64,000 bases of DNA, from the NCBI GenBank assembly GCA_963709765.1, contig CAVPXL010000001.1:558001-622000 (forward strand), read 5' to 3'. Origin of the DNA: Roseitranquillus sp963709765 (GTDB lineage: Bacteria > Pseudomonadota > Alphaproteobacteria > Rhodobacterales > Rhodobacteraceae). Of this stretch, positions 38,319 through 46,556 are shown piece after piece (the stretch's first letter is position 1; every line of letters begins with the position of its first letter). Made by a program: the position numbers and the translations under genes. The notes beneath the pieces were generated by a model. The model had not been told where the DNA came from, did no database searches, and worked only from the letters and a program-made list of their open reading frames with translations.

Positions 38319-39131
38319 TCAGCCGGGGGTTGATTGCAACGCACCGCCGACCCGGACCATCTCGGCCGATTTGGCGGCGCCGGTCCGGTCGTCGGTGACG
38401 ACGAGCAGGCCCGACAGCGTCGCGATGCCGCCGGCGGGGGTAAAGCGGCCGCCGCTCATGCCGGTGATGAAGCGGCGCATCGGCTCGGCCTTTTCCATGC
38501 CGATCACCGAATCGTAGTCGCCGCACATGCCCGCGTCGCTGAGATAGGCGGTGCCGCCCGGCAGAACCCGCGCGTCCGCCGTGGGGACATGGGTGTGGGT
38601 GCCCACCGCGATGCTGGCGCGCCCGTCGCACCAATGGCCCAGCGCCATCTTTTCCGACGTCGCCTCGGCGTGGATGTCGATCAGGCTCGCCTGCACCATG
38701 CCGCCGCGCGGATGGGTCCTGAGCACGGTGTCGAGCGCCGAGAACGGGTCGTCGAAGGGGCGCTTCATGAAGACCTGGCCCAGCACCTGCGCCACCAGCA
38801 CCTTGCGCCCGCCGGGAGCGTCGAACACCCGCGCGCCCCTGCCCGGCGCCGCCTTGGCGAAGTTGAGCGGCCGCACGATCCGCGGCTCGCTGTCGATGAA
38901 CGACAGCATGTCCTTCTGATCGAAGGCGTGGTCGCCCAGCGTCAGGACATCCGCGCCCGCCGACAGAAGCGCCCTGGCGTGCGTCGCGGAGAGGCCCGCG
39001 CCAGAGGTCGCGTTCTCGCCGTTGACCACAACGAAGTCGAGCCGCCACGCCTCGCGCAGGCCCGGAAGGCGCTCGATGATGGCGGTGCGGCCCGACCGGC
39101 CCATCACGTCGCCGAGAAAGAGAAGTCTCAT
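38319..39131 (-). CDS. YmdB-type metallophosphoesterase
   Basis: 270 residues. Metal-binding motifs of the TIGR00282/YmdB family: LFLGDVMGRSGR at the N-terminus, VVVNGENAT, LTLGDHAFD and VGTHTHVPTADARV. Known members hydrolyse 2',3'-cyclic nucleotides and affect RNA turnover and biofilm decisions in Bacillus. The ATG is 12 bases after the cyclo-ligase stop, and the two probably form an operon with mgtE. Confidence 0.9.
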   Translation of the reverse strand: MRLLFLGDVMGRSGRTAIIERLPGLREAWRLDFVVVNGENATSGAGLSATHARALLSAGADVLTLGDHAFDQKDMLSFIDSEPRIVRPLNFAKAAPGRGARVFDAPGGRKVLVAQVLGQVFMKRPFDDPFSALDTVLRTHPRGGMVQASLIDIHAEATSEKMALGHWCDGRASIAVGTHTHVPTADARVLPGGTAYLSDAGMCGDYDSVIGMEKAEPMRRFITGMSGGRFTPAGGIATLSGLLVVTDDRTGAAKSAEMVRVGGALQSTPG

Positions 39132-39143
39132 GGGCCGGGACCT

Positions 39144-39735
39144 CTATCGTCTTGCGGCCATCCTCTGCAAGGCGGCGGGCGAGAACACCCACTGCCCCGC
39201 CTCCGTGACGGCGGCATCGAGGGGCTGGTCGAAGGGTTCCACCGGCAGTCCCGGCATCTGCTGCCCGGCGAACGCGAAGCCCACGGCGAAGACGTCGCCG
39301 CTCGTCCGCAACGCCGCGAGGGTGCGGTCGTAATAGCCACCGCCATATCCCAGACGGCGCCCGCCGGGGTCGAACGCCACGCAGGGCACGATCAGCACGT
39401 CGGGACGCATCGGCCGCACGGACGCGGGCTGCGGCACCTTCATCGGACCGGGGACCATCTCGTCGGCGGCACGCCATTCGGCAAAGACCAGCGGCGCGTC
39501 GCGCTCGACCACCACGGGCACGCCAACGGGAGCCGGACCAGCCCGCCATCACCGGGCGCGGGTCGATCTCGGTCCCGATCGGCAGATACCCCGACAGCGG
39601 GCGCCCCCGGAACCGCGACAGCAGCGAGGCCAGGGCGGCCTGCGCCCGAACGGCGGCCTTCGGGTCGGCAACGGTCTCGCGCGCGGCCAGGGCCGCCTCG
39701 CGCAGACGCGCCTTGCGCTCGCCCTCGATGCTCAC
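39144..39735 (-). pseudogene. 5-formyltetrahydrofolate cyclo-ligase, apparent +1 frameshift
   Basis: Converts 5-formyl-THF to 5,10-methenyl-THF using ATP. The start is GTG at 39735, overlapping the mgtE stop as GTGA; the N-terminus KARLREAALAARETV is typical. After DPRPVMAG the frame fails. Removing one G near 39543 continues as AGPAPVGVPVVVERDAPLVF and through the conserved GYGGGYYDRTL. Corrected length is 196 residues, normal for the family. The extra base lies in a GGG run, so a sequence error is likely. Confidence 0.85.
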
Positions 39736-41115
39736 AGGAGAACGGTGGCGGCGAGGCCGAGGAAGGCGAAGAAGCCGACCACGTCGGTCACCGTGGTGAC
39801 GAACGTCCCGGAGGCGAGCGCCGGATCCACGCCGAATTTCTCGAGGATCAGAGGAATGGCGATGCCGGCGAGGCCGGCCATGACGAGGTTGATGATCATG
39901 GCGAGGCCGATGACCACGCCCAGCATGCCGCGACCCGAACCAGACCATGCCGATCACGCCGATGATCGCGGCGAAGAGCACGCCGTTGATCAGCCCCGCC
40001 GTCACCTCGCGGCGGATCACGCGCAGGGCGTTCGAGCCGGTGAGGTCGCGGGTGGCCAGCGCCCGCACCGCCACGGTCAGCGACTGCGTCGCCGCGTTGC
40101 CGCCCATGGAGGCGACGATCGGCATCAGGACGGCCAGCGCCACGAGCGCCTGGATGGTGGCCTCGAACTGCGCGATCACCAGCGAGGCGAGGATCGCCGT
40201 CATCAGGTTCACGAACAGCCACGGGAAGCGCTGCCGGACGATCTGCGCCGTGCGGTCGTTGAGGCTCTCGTCGCCGAGACCGGCGAGCAGGCGCATGTCC
40301 TCCTCGGTTTCCTCGTCGAGGACGGCCATGGCGTCGTCGATGGTGATGACCCCCGAAAGCCGGCCGCCGGAATCGACCACCGGCGCCGAGATCAGGTGAT
40401 ACTGGTTGAAGGCGTAGGCGACGTCGCCCTCCTCCTCGTCGACGCGGAAGGTGCGGAACAATTCCTCCGCCAGGTCGGCCAGCGCCACGCTGCGCCGCGC
40501 CGACATCAGCTTGCCCAGCGTCACGTAGGCGACGGGGCGCATGGCGGGGTCCACGAGAACGACGTGGTAGAACTGATCGGGCAGATCCTCGTGGGCGCGC
40601 AGGTAGTCGATGGTCTGGCCCACGGTCCAGTGCTGCGGCACCGCGACCACCTCGCGCTGCATCAGGCGTCCGGCGGAATACTCGGGATAGCCCAGCGCCT
40701 GTTCGACCGCGATCCGGTCCACGGGCGGCAGCGCGTCGAGGATCGCCTGCTGCTGCGGCTCTTCGAGATCCTCGAGAAGGTCGACGACATCGTCCGACTC
40801 GAGTTCGCGGACGGCCTCGGAGAGGACCTCGGCGGACAGGCCGGCGATGACGTCTGCGCGCACGCTTTCGTCGAGTTCGCTGAGGATCTCGCCGTCGAAT
40901 TCGCGGCCGTAGAGCTCGACCAGGCGCCGGCGCTGACCGCCTTCGAGCTGTTCCAGGAGGTCGGCGATGTCGGCCGCGTGCAGCGGCTCCATCAGGCCGG
41001 TCAGAAGCGTCGCGTCGCCTGCCTCCACGGCCTCGCGCACAGCGCTGACGGTCTTGCTGTCGAGCGCGTAGGCGTCGTCCTCGCGCAGTTCGATCGTGGC
41101 GTCTTCTTCGGCCAT
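39732..41115 (-). pseudogene. mgtE: magnesium transporter MgtE, apparent +1 frameshift
   Basis: Mg2+ channel regulated by intracellular Mg2+. N-terminal MgtE_N helical domain (about 30-140, LHAADIADLLEQLEGGQRR), two CBS domains (GRLMQREVVAVPQHW; HLISAPVVDSGGRLSGVITIDD) and then the five-helix pore (FPWLFVNLMTAILASLV; MPIVASMGGNAATQS). After VIGMVWFGS the frame breaks; dropping one base near 39930 gives GMLGVVIGLAMIINL and the normal end FVTTVTDVVGFFAFLGL. Corrected length 460 residues. No M-box riboswitch is seen upstream. Confidence 0.88.
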
Positions 41116-41367
41116 TCCTTGCCCTCGCGTCTGCGGTGGCGCGGACCATAGGACAGGCCGCGACCCTGCGACAGGTCCGGCGTTCGGCAATTTACGCGCT
41201 GCCGGCGAGGGGCTAGCAAGGGCCGACGAAGACGGCCGGCGCGATCTGCGGCGCCCCACCGCCCCGAGGGGAAGCGTCCGGACCGGGGGGATCGACCCCC
41301 CTCCCGGCCGCGGCCGCAGTCGCGGCGGTCGAGCCCGTGGCACGCCAGGCGCAGACCGGAGCCCAAG

Positions 41368-42771
41368 ATGAAAGATCACCTGATCCTCGGCCGCACCCTG
41401 TCTTTCGACGCCGACCCGATGCGCGAGGGGCTCGGCGCCGCCCGCATCGAAGAGCGCGGCGCGGTGCTGGTCTCGGGAGACCGGATCGCCGAGACGGGTC
41501 CGGCGGACGCACTGCGCGCGCGCCATCCCCGGGCGAAGATCCACGATCACGGGCGGGCGCTCGTCACCGCCGGGTTCGTGGACGCCCATGCCCATTATCC
41601 GCAGACAGCGATGATCGCGAGCTGGGGCAAACGGCTCATCGACTGGCTGAACACCTACACCTTCCCCGAAGAGATGCGTTTCGCCGATCCCGCCTACGCG
41701 GCGGCGATCGCGAACCGCTATCTCGACCTGCTCGTCGCGCACGGCACGACCTCGGTGGCGAGCTTCTGCACGATCCACGCCCACAGCGTCTCGGCACTGT
41801 TCGAGGCGGCGGCCGAGCGGCGGATGGAAATCGTCGCGGGCCGCACCTGCATGGACCGCAACGCGCCCGACGGCCTGACCGACACGGTGGAGGCGGCTGT
41901 CGGGGAGAGCGCCGCGCTGATCGCGCAATGGCACCGGCGCGGGCGCGCCACCTACGCCATCACGCCGCGTTTCTCGCCCACCTCGACGCCCGAACAGCTG
42001 GCAGCGCTGGGGCAGCTCTGGGCCGCGAACCCGACCTGCCTGATGCAGACCCACCTGTCGGAACAGATTGACGAGGTCGCATGGGTGCGGGCGCTTTATC
42101 CGCAGGCGCGCGACTATCTCGACACCTACGAGGCGGCGGGCCTGCTCGGGCCCGGCGCGATCTTCGGCCATGCGATCTACCTGGAGCCGCGGGAGCGCGC
42201 GCGTCTGGCCGAGGTCGGCGCGGCGGTCGCCCATTGCCCGACCTCCAACACCTTCATCGGCTCGGGCCTCTGCGATGTGGCGGGGCTGGCGTCGGAGGGC
42301 GTCCGGATGGGGCTCGCCACCGACACCGGCGGCGGCTCGTCCTTCTCGATGCTGCGCACCATGGCCGCGGCCTACGAGGTCGGGCAGTTGCGCGGGCGGG
42401 CGCTGCATCCGGCCGAGCTCATGTGGCTCGCCACCGGTGGCTCGGCGGGTGCGCTCGGGCTCGCGGACCGGGTCGGCGGCCTCGCGCCGGGTCTCGCGGC
42501 CGACCTGGTGGTTCTCGACCTCGCCTCGACACCGGCGATCGCCCAGCGCGCGGGACAAGCCGACGACCTCTGGGAGGCGCTCTTCCCGACGATCATGATG
42601 GGCGACGACCGCGCGGTCGCGGCCGTCTGGGTCGCCGGCCGGCAGATGAAGAGCCCCGGCGTCGAGCTAGGCCCGGCAAGGCCGCGCGGATCGGCGCGCC
42701 ACCTCCATGCGGTCTTGCGTCAGATCATCAATTCGCCGCCGGTCAGGCTGACGATCTCGCCGGTCATGTAG
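41368..42771 (+). CDS. guaD: guanine deaminase, C-terminal frame suspect
   Basis: Zinc amidohydrolase converting guanine to xanthine. The metal motif is H74-A-H76 in VDAHAHYPQT, with LIDWLNTYTFPEEMRF after it, a family hallmark. Further metal or substrate residues are in QTHLSEQ, GHAIYL and LATDTGGGSSFSM. The frame gives 467 residues, about 35 longer than usual, and overlaps the opposing SDR gene by 52 bases. If one C in the CCCC run at 42654-42657 were dropped, the protein would end at 42670 (KSPASS), the normal length. The body of the gene is secure. Confidence 0.92.
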   Translation: MKDHLILGRTLSFDADPMREGLGAARIEERGAVLVSGDRIAETGPADALRARHPRAKIHDHGRALVTAGFVDAHAHYPQTAMIASWGKRLIDWLNTYTFPEEMRFADPAYAAAIANRYLDLLVAHGTTSVASFCTIHAHSVSALFEAAAERRMEIVAGRTCMDRNAPDGLTDTVEAAVGESAALIAQWHRRGRATYAITPRFSPTSTPEQLAALGQLWAANPTCLMQTHLSEQIDEVAWVRALYPQARDYLDTYEAAGLLGPGAIFGHAIYLEPRERARLAEVGAAVAHCPTSNTFIGSGLCDVAGLASEGVRMGLATDTGGGSSFSMLRTMAAAYEVGQLRGRALHPAELMWLATGGSAGALGLADRVGGLAPGLAADLVVLDLASTPAIAQRAGQADDLWEALFPTIMMGDDRAVAAVWVAGRQMKSPGVELGPARPRGSARHLHAVLRQIINSPPVRLTISPVM

Positions 42772-43622
42772 CTTGCCTCGTTGCTCGCGAGGAAGACGAA
42801 GGCCGGGGCGATCTCCGCCGGCTGGCCGGGGCGTCCGATCGGAGTGCCCTTGCCGAAGGATTGCACCTTCTCGCGGCTCTGCCCGCCGGACGGCTGAAGC
42901 GGGGTCCAGAACGGGCCCGGCGCGATCCCGTTCACCCGGATGCCCTTTTCCATCGCCGTCGGCGCCAGTCCTTGCGTGAAGCCGCGGATCGCGAATTTCG
43001 TCGTCGCGTAGTCCAGCAGCGTCGGAGACGGATCGAACCCCTGCACCGAGGTCACGTTGATGATCGACGCCCCCGGCGGCATGATCTTCAGCGCCTCCTG
43101 GCACATCCAGAACATCGCGTAGATGTTCGTCTTCATCGTCTGGTCGAACTGCTCGGACGAGATGTCGGGCAGGCCCTCGCGGAACACCTGCTTGCCGGCG
43201 TTGCAGACGAGGATGTCGAGGCCGCCCATCGCCTCGGCGGCCCTGCCGACCAGCCCGCGGGCGAAGCGTTCGTCCTTGAGATCGCCGGGCATGAGGTGGA
43301 GGATGCCGCCCTCGCCTTCGACGAGATCCTTGAGCGACTGCGCGTCCTCCTCCTCCGCGTCGAGGTAGTTGATCGCGACCGCTGCGCCTTCTCGCGCATA
43401 GGCGATGGCGGCGGCGCGCCCCAATCCGCTGTCGCCGCCGGTGATCAGGGCCCGTCGCCCCTTCAGGCGACCGGTTCCGCGATACGTCGTCTCGCCGTGA
43501 TCGGGCCGCGGGGTCATCGCGTCGGTCCAGCCGGGCTTGTCCTGTGGCTGATCGGGGAAGGGCGGCGCGGGGTAGAGACTGCGCGGGTCGCGCATCTCGA
43601 ACTGGTCGTGTTCGTCGCTCAT
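42720..43622 (-). CDS. SDR family oxidoreductase (YghA/glucose dehydrogenase-like)
   Basis: 300 residues. N-terminal extension (about 1-50, with PPFPDQPQDKPGWTDAM) as in YghA-like SDRs. NAD(P)-binding ITGGDSGLGRAAAIAYAREG, LVCNAGKQ, catalytic Ser in NVTSVQGF and Tyr-x3-Lys in DYATTKFAIR, ending MTGEIVSLTGGELMI. Such enzymes reduce aldehydes or sugars and are often stress-related. The substrate is unknown. Ribosome site GAGAGAG precedes the ATG. Confidence 0.9.
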   Translation of the reverse strand: MSDEHDQFEMRDPRSLYPAPPFPDQPQDKPGWTDAMTPRPDHGETTYRGTGRLKGRRALITGGDSGLGRAAAIAYAREGAAVAINYLDAEEEDAQSLKDLVEGEGGILHLMPGDLKDERFARGLVGRAAEAMGGLDILVCNAGKQVFREGLPDISSEQFDQTMKTNIYAMFWMCQEALKIMPPGASIINVTSVQGFDPSPTLLDYATTKFAIRGFTQGLAPTAMEKGIRVNGIAPGPFWTPLQPSGGQSREKVQSFGKGTPIGRPGQPAEIAPAFVFLASNEASYMTGEIVSLTGGELMI

Positions 43623-43693
43623 GGCATCCTCTCTCTCGTGTCGGAAGACAAACACGCGATCGGGCAAGAGGTTTCCGCTGCCCGCGCGCGGCG

Positions 43694-44500
43694 TCAGCCG
43701 GTTGGCGTCGCGAGGTGCGCAAGGGCCGCGGCATGGATCTCGCGATTGGCGGCGGCGATGACCTGCCCGCCCTTCAGGGCCGACCGGCCCTGCCAATCGG
43801 TCACGATGCCGCCGGCGGCTTCGACGACGGCGATGGGCGCGGCGATGTCGTAGGTGTTCAGGCCCGCCTCGATGACCAGGTCGATCTGGCCGGCGGCGAG
43901 GAGCGCGTAGGCGTAGCAATCAATCCCATAGCGGGTGAGACGCGCGAAGCGCGAGACCGCCTCGAAGGCGCGCCGCTCGGCCTCGGTCCCGATTTCGGGA
44001 AACGTCGTGAAGAGCACGGAATCGCTCAGGGGCCGCGGCCCGCGCGTGCGAAGAGCGGCACGGCCATGCGGCCCCGTCATTTCGGCCAGACCGGGCGCGC
44101 CCACGAAGCGTTCGCCGATATAGGGCTGGTCGATGATGCCGAGGATCGGCCCCGCTGCATCGGCCACGGCGATCAGAACACCCCATGTGGGAGTGCCGCT
44201 GAGATAGCCACGGGTCCCGTCGATGGGGTCGAGGATCCAGGTGAGGCCGGAAGTGCCGCTCTCCTCGCCGAACTCCTCCCCGATGACGCCGTCGGCAGGG
44301 CGCTTTTCGGCCAGCAGGGCACGCATGGCGCGCTCTGCCGCCCGATCCGCTTCGGTCACGGGGTCGAAAGCCTCGTCGGACTTGGTGTCCGCCGCGAGAT
44401 CCGCCCGACGAAAATGCCGGAGGGTCTCGACGCGGGCGGCGCCGGCCAGTGCATGGGCCGTCGCGAGAAGATCGGCCAGCAGACGTTCGTCATGTCGCAT
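43694..44500 (-). CDS. hisN: inositol monophosphatase family, probable histidinol-phosphatase HisN
   Basis: 268 residues. Li+-sensitive phosphatase fold: metal residues in IGEEFGEESG and LDPIDGTRGYLSG, with the C-terminal DIAAPIAVVEAAGGIVTDW. The R-G-Y after DPIDGT (rather than the usual NF-x-G of inositol phosphatases) matches HisN-type histidinol phosphatases, which fill a step of histidine biosynthesis in actinobacteria and alphaproteobacteria. An inositol or cysQ-like role cannot be fully excluded. Confidence 0.85.
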   Translation of the reverse strand: MRHDERLLADLLATAHALAGAARVETLRHFRRADLAADTKSDEAFDPVTEADRAAERAMRALLAEKRPADGVIGEEFGEESGTSGLTWILDPIDGTRGYLSGTPTWGVLIAVADAAGPILGIIDQPYIGERFVGAPGLAEMTGPHGRAALRTRGPRPLSDSVLFTTFPEIGTEAERRAFEAVSRFARLTRYGIDCYAYALLAAGQIDLVIEAGLNTYDIAAPIAVVEAAGGIVTDWQGRSALKGGQVIAAANREIHAAALAHLATPTG

Positions 44501-44613
44501 GACCGGCGGCTAGCTTGCCGCCGCGAGGCGGTCAAGCTCCGTCGGCGACACCCGAGCGATCATTGGCGTGGAAGAAGACGATCGCGGATTCTCCGCGATC
44601 TGCCTTCTGGCAT

Positions 44614-44973
44614 TCAGGCCGCGTCGCTGAGGACGCGAGCCAGTTCGAAGAGACGCCTGCGTTGCGTCTCCGGAATGGCGTAGTAGGAACGGACAAGCTC
44701 CAGCGCCTCCTTGTCGGCCAGGATGTCCCCCGGCAGAGCAGTCTTGGCGGCAGCGTCCCCCAGACCTTCGAAGAAGAAGGAAACCGGCACCCCGAGCGCT
44801 TCGGAAATGTCCCACAGCCGCGAAGCGCTGATACGGTTCATCCCCGTTTCGTACTTCTGAATCTGCTGGAACTTGATACCTACGCGCTCGGCAAGCTGCT
44901 GCTGCGTCATACCCACCATCCAGCGCCGATGACGGACTCGCTTGCCGACATGGACGTCCACCGGATGCTTCAT
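44614..44973 (-). CDS. XRE-type transcription regulator
   Basis: 119 residues. Helix-turn-helix at about 18-70 (TQQQLAERVGIKFQQIQKYE is the recognition part), followed by GVPVSFFFEGL and a short helical C-terminus (SYYAIPETQRRRLFELARVL), a pattern common in alphaproteobacterial XRE regulators. An AGAGGAG ribosome site precedes the ATG. Divergent from the quinone oxidoreductase gene. The 284-bp spacer contains four ATTGAT/ATCAAT elements that may be its operator. Confidence 0.92.
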   Translation of the reverse strand: MKHPVDVHVGKRVRHRRWMVGMTQQQLAERVGIKFQQIQKYETGMNRISASRLWDISEALGVPVSFFFEGLGDAAAKTALPGDILADKEALELVRSYYAIPETQRRRLFELARVLSDAA

Positions 44974-45012
44974 CGTTACACTCCTCTAATACGACTGAGC
45001 CACCCCCATCCA

Positions 45013-45099
45013 ATCAATCAGGAGGCTCACCGCAACCTGTCGAAAAGGATAGGCTCGATGTTGCTCAACCCCGATCAATACATTGATATGCCGATTGAT
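45013..45099. promoter_or_regulatory. cluster of ATTGAT elements, candidate operator
   Basis: ATCAAT at 45013-45018, then ATCAAT-AC-ATTGAT as a perfect 14-bp dyad at 45074-45087, and another ATTGAT at 45094-45099. Four copies in 87 bp is far above expectation for DNA this rich in GC. They lie between the XRE regulator and the quinone reductase. A weak plus-strand promoter is possible: TTGCTC at 45061-45066, 17 bases, TGATAT at 45084-45089, overlapping the dyad, as an autoregulatory repressor site would. Confidence 0.45.
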
Positions 45100-45135
45100 A
45101 ATTTCTTGACGACCGAAACCAGGAGAGATCGACCC

Positions 45136-45261
45136 ATGGCCCGTTGCGATTTGAAAACTCGCCTTAAGCGTGTTTCGCATATTGCGAACTATTCTGCAAA
45201 CACAACCTCCTCGCGGGACTCGCCGCCCAGCGAATCGATTTTTAGGGGAATTGCCCGATGA
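45136..45261 (+). CDS. possible 41-residue leader ORF coupled to the quinone reductase
   Basis: Short frame with a good CAGGAGAG ribosome site 9 bases upstream of the ATG. The product is basic and serine-rich (KTRLKRVSHIANYS then SSRDSPPSESIF) with no known family. Its stop TGA overlaps the ATG of the following gene as ATGA, the arrangement seen repeatedly at true gene junctions in this window. It could be a leader peptide setting translation of the reductase, or only chance. Confidence 0.4.
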   Translation: MARCDLKTRLKRVSHIANYSANTTSSRDSPPSESIFRGIAR

Positions 45262-46217
45262 GAGCGTTTCGCGTCCATGACGTCGATGCCCCGCCGCGGA
45301 TCTGCGAGGTCGAGCTGCCCGCGCCGGGACCCGGTGAGGTTCAGGTTCAGGTCGCCGCCTGCGGCATAAATTTCGCCGATCTGCTGATGGCGCGGGGTGA
45401 ATACCAGGAGAAGCCGGATCTGCCCTTCACGCTCGGGATGGAACTTGCGGGAACGATCGCCGCCCTGGGCGACGGCGTGTCCCATCTCAGGGCGGGAGAC
45501 CGGGTCGCGGTCTTCGGCGGCACTGGCGGCCTCGCCGAGTTGGCCAATTGTCAGGCGGCACGATGTGTGCCGCTCCCCGACGGGATGCCGTTCGAGCATG
45601 CGGCCGCTTTCGTGATCGCCTACGGGACCAGTCACGTGGCGCTCGACCACCGTGCCCGCCTCAAGGCCGGCGAGACGCTTCTGGTTCTGGGCGCGGCCGG
45701 CGGTGTCGGGCTGACGGCCGTGGAAATCGGCAAGAAGATGGGCGCGACGGTGATCGCGGCAGCCCGGGGCGCGGCGAAACTGGAAGTCGCGGCCAGGGCC
45801 GGTGCGGATCATCTGATCGACACCGATACCGATGACCTGCGCCAGCGGGTCCTCGATCTCGGCGGCGCGGACGTGGTCTACGACCCGGTCGGCGGCAAAC
45901 TGTTCAACGCGGCTTTGCGGGCGGTCCGGCCCGAGGCCCGGGTCCTCGTGATCGGCTTTGCCAGCGGCGACATCCCGCAGATCAAGTCCAATCACCTGCT
46001 CGTCAAGAATACCAGCGTCCTCGGCTTCTACTGGGGCGGGTACATGGCGTTTCGCCCCGAGGTCATCTCCGACAGCCTGACAACCCTTTTCGGATGGTAT
46101 TCCGACGGCGGCCTGCACCCGCATGTCAGCCACACCCTGCCGCTGGAAAAGGCGCAGCAGGCGATGGATCTGCTGCGCGAGCGCAAGGCCACGGGCAAGG
46201 TGGTCGTGACGATTTGA
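45258..46217 (+). CDS. NADPH:quinone oxidoreductase, zinc-free MDR family
   Basis: 319 residues of the medium-chain dehydrogenase/reductase superfamily. GroES-like N-terminal half (CGINFADLLMARGEYQEKP, LGMELAGTIAALG) and a Rossmann half with GAAGGVGLTAVEIGKKMGA. The zinc-binding cysteine cluster of alcohol dehydrogenases is absent, as in Qor/QorA quinone reductases. C-terminal GFYWGGYM and KVVVTI are typical of the group. Probably reduces quinones or enals. Likely controlled by the upstream XRE regulator, by position. Confidence 0.9.
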   Translation: MRAFRVHDVDAPPRICEVELPAPGPGEVQVQVAACGINFADLLMARGEYQEKPDLPFTLGMELAGTIAALGDGVSHLRAGDRVAVFGGTGGLAELANCQAARCVPLPDGMPFEHAAAFVIAYGTSHVALDHRARLKAGETLLVLGAAGGVGLTAVEIGKKMGATVIAAARGAAKLEVAARAGADHLIDTDTDDLRQRVLDLGGADVVYDPVGGKLFNAALRAVRPEARVLVIGFASGDIPQIKSNHLLVKNTSVLGFYWGGYMAFRPEVISDSLTTLFGWYSDGGLHPHVSHTLPLEKAQQAMDLLRERKATGKVVVTI

Positions 46218-46556
46218 CCCGAACGCCGCGGACAGGAGCGACTGGAACCGCTCCGCCTCCCCCGGCCTCGGGGGCCAGCCGAACGACGCGCCCTCGCGCG
46301 ACGCTGCCGCCATGGCTGTCCCGATTGCCCGGCAACTGACCCGGATCGCGGGAATCGGGGAAGACCAGCGCAACCTGGCGGCAGCCGTACGATGTGCGAC
46401 AGGGTTTCCGGGGCCCCCGAGAGCCGCGACCGCGACATTGTGCGCCTCCGAACCTTGCGGAACTTCTTGAAAGCTGCGCCTCGCTCCACGATATTTGCAA
46501 GGGACGGCGGGCCATTGGGGGCCGCCGATGCTTTTGACAGGTCTTGGAGGAGATTA
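46218..46556. other. 339-bp intergenic stretch before the BI-1 gene
   Basis: No convincing gene. Contains a GC-only hairpin at 46259-46274 (CCCCCG/CGGGGG with a 4-base loop), 41 bases past the reductase stop and without a T-tract, and the promoter described separately. Confidence 0.6.
46467..46495 (+). promoter_or_regulatory. sigma70-type promoter for the BI-1 gene
   Basis: TTGAAA (46467-46472), a 17-base spacer, then GATATT (46490-46495), 62 bases before the ATG. Four or five of six positions fit each consensus box with ideal spacing. No experimental support; GC-rich surroundings make it stand out. Confidence 0.5.

Noticed and set aside
39900..39960. Programmed +1 frameshift in mgtE
   Set aside because: No slippery codon, stop or stimulatory structure as in known programmed sites, and several unrelated genes show the same +1 offset.
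40980..41367. M-box magnesium riboswitch upstream of mgtE
   Set aside because: No conserved M-box elements visible in the 250-bp spacer between mgtE and guaD.
38182..42558. A 1458-codon open frame on the minus strand
   Set aside because: It joins the true frames of ymdB, part of the cyclo-ligase and mgtE with antisense of guaD; stop codons are rare in DNA of this GC content. Only the recognised parts are real.
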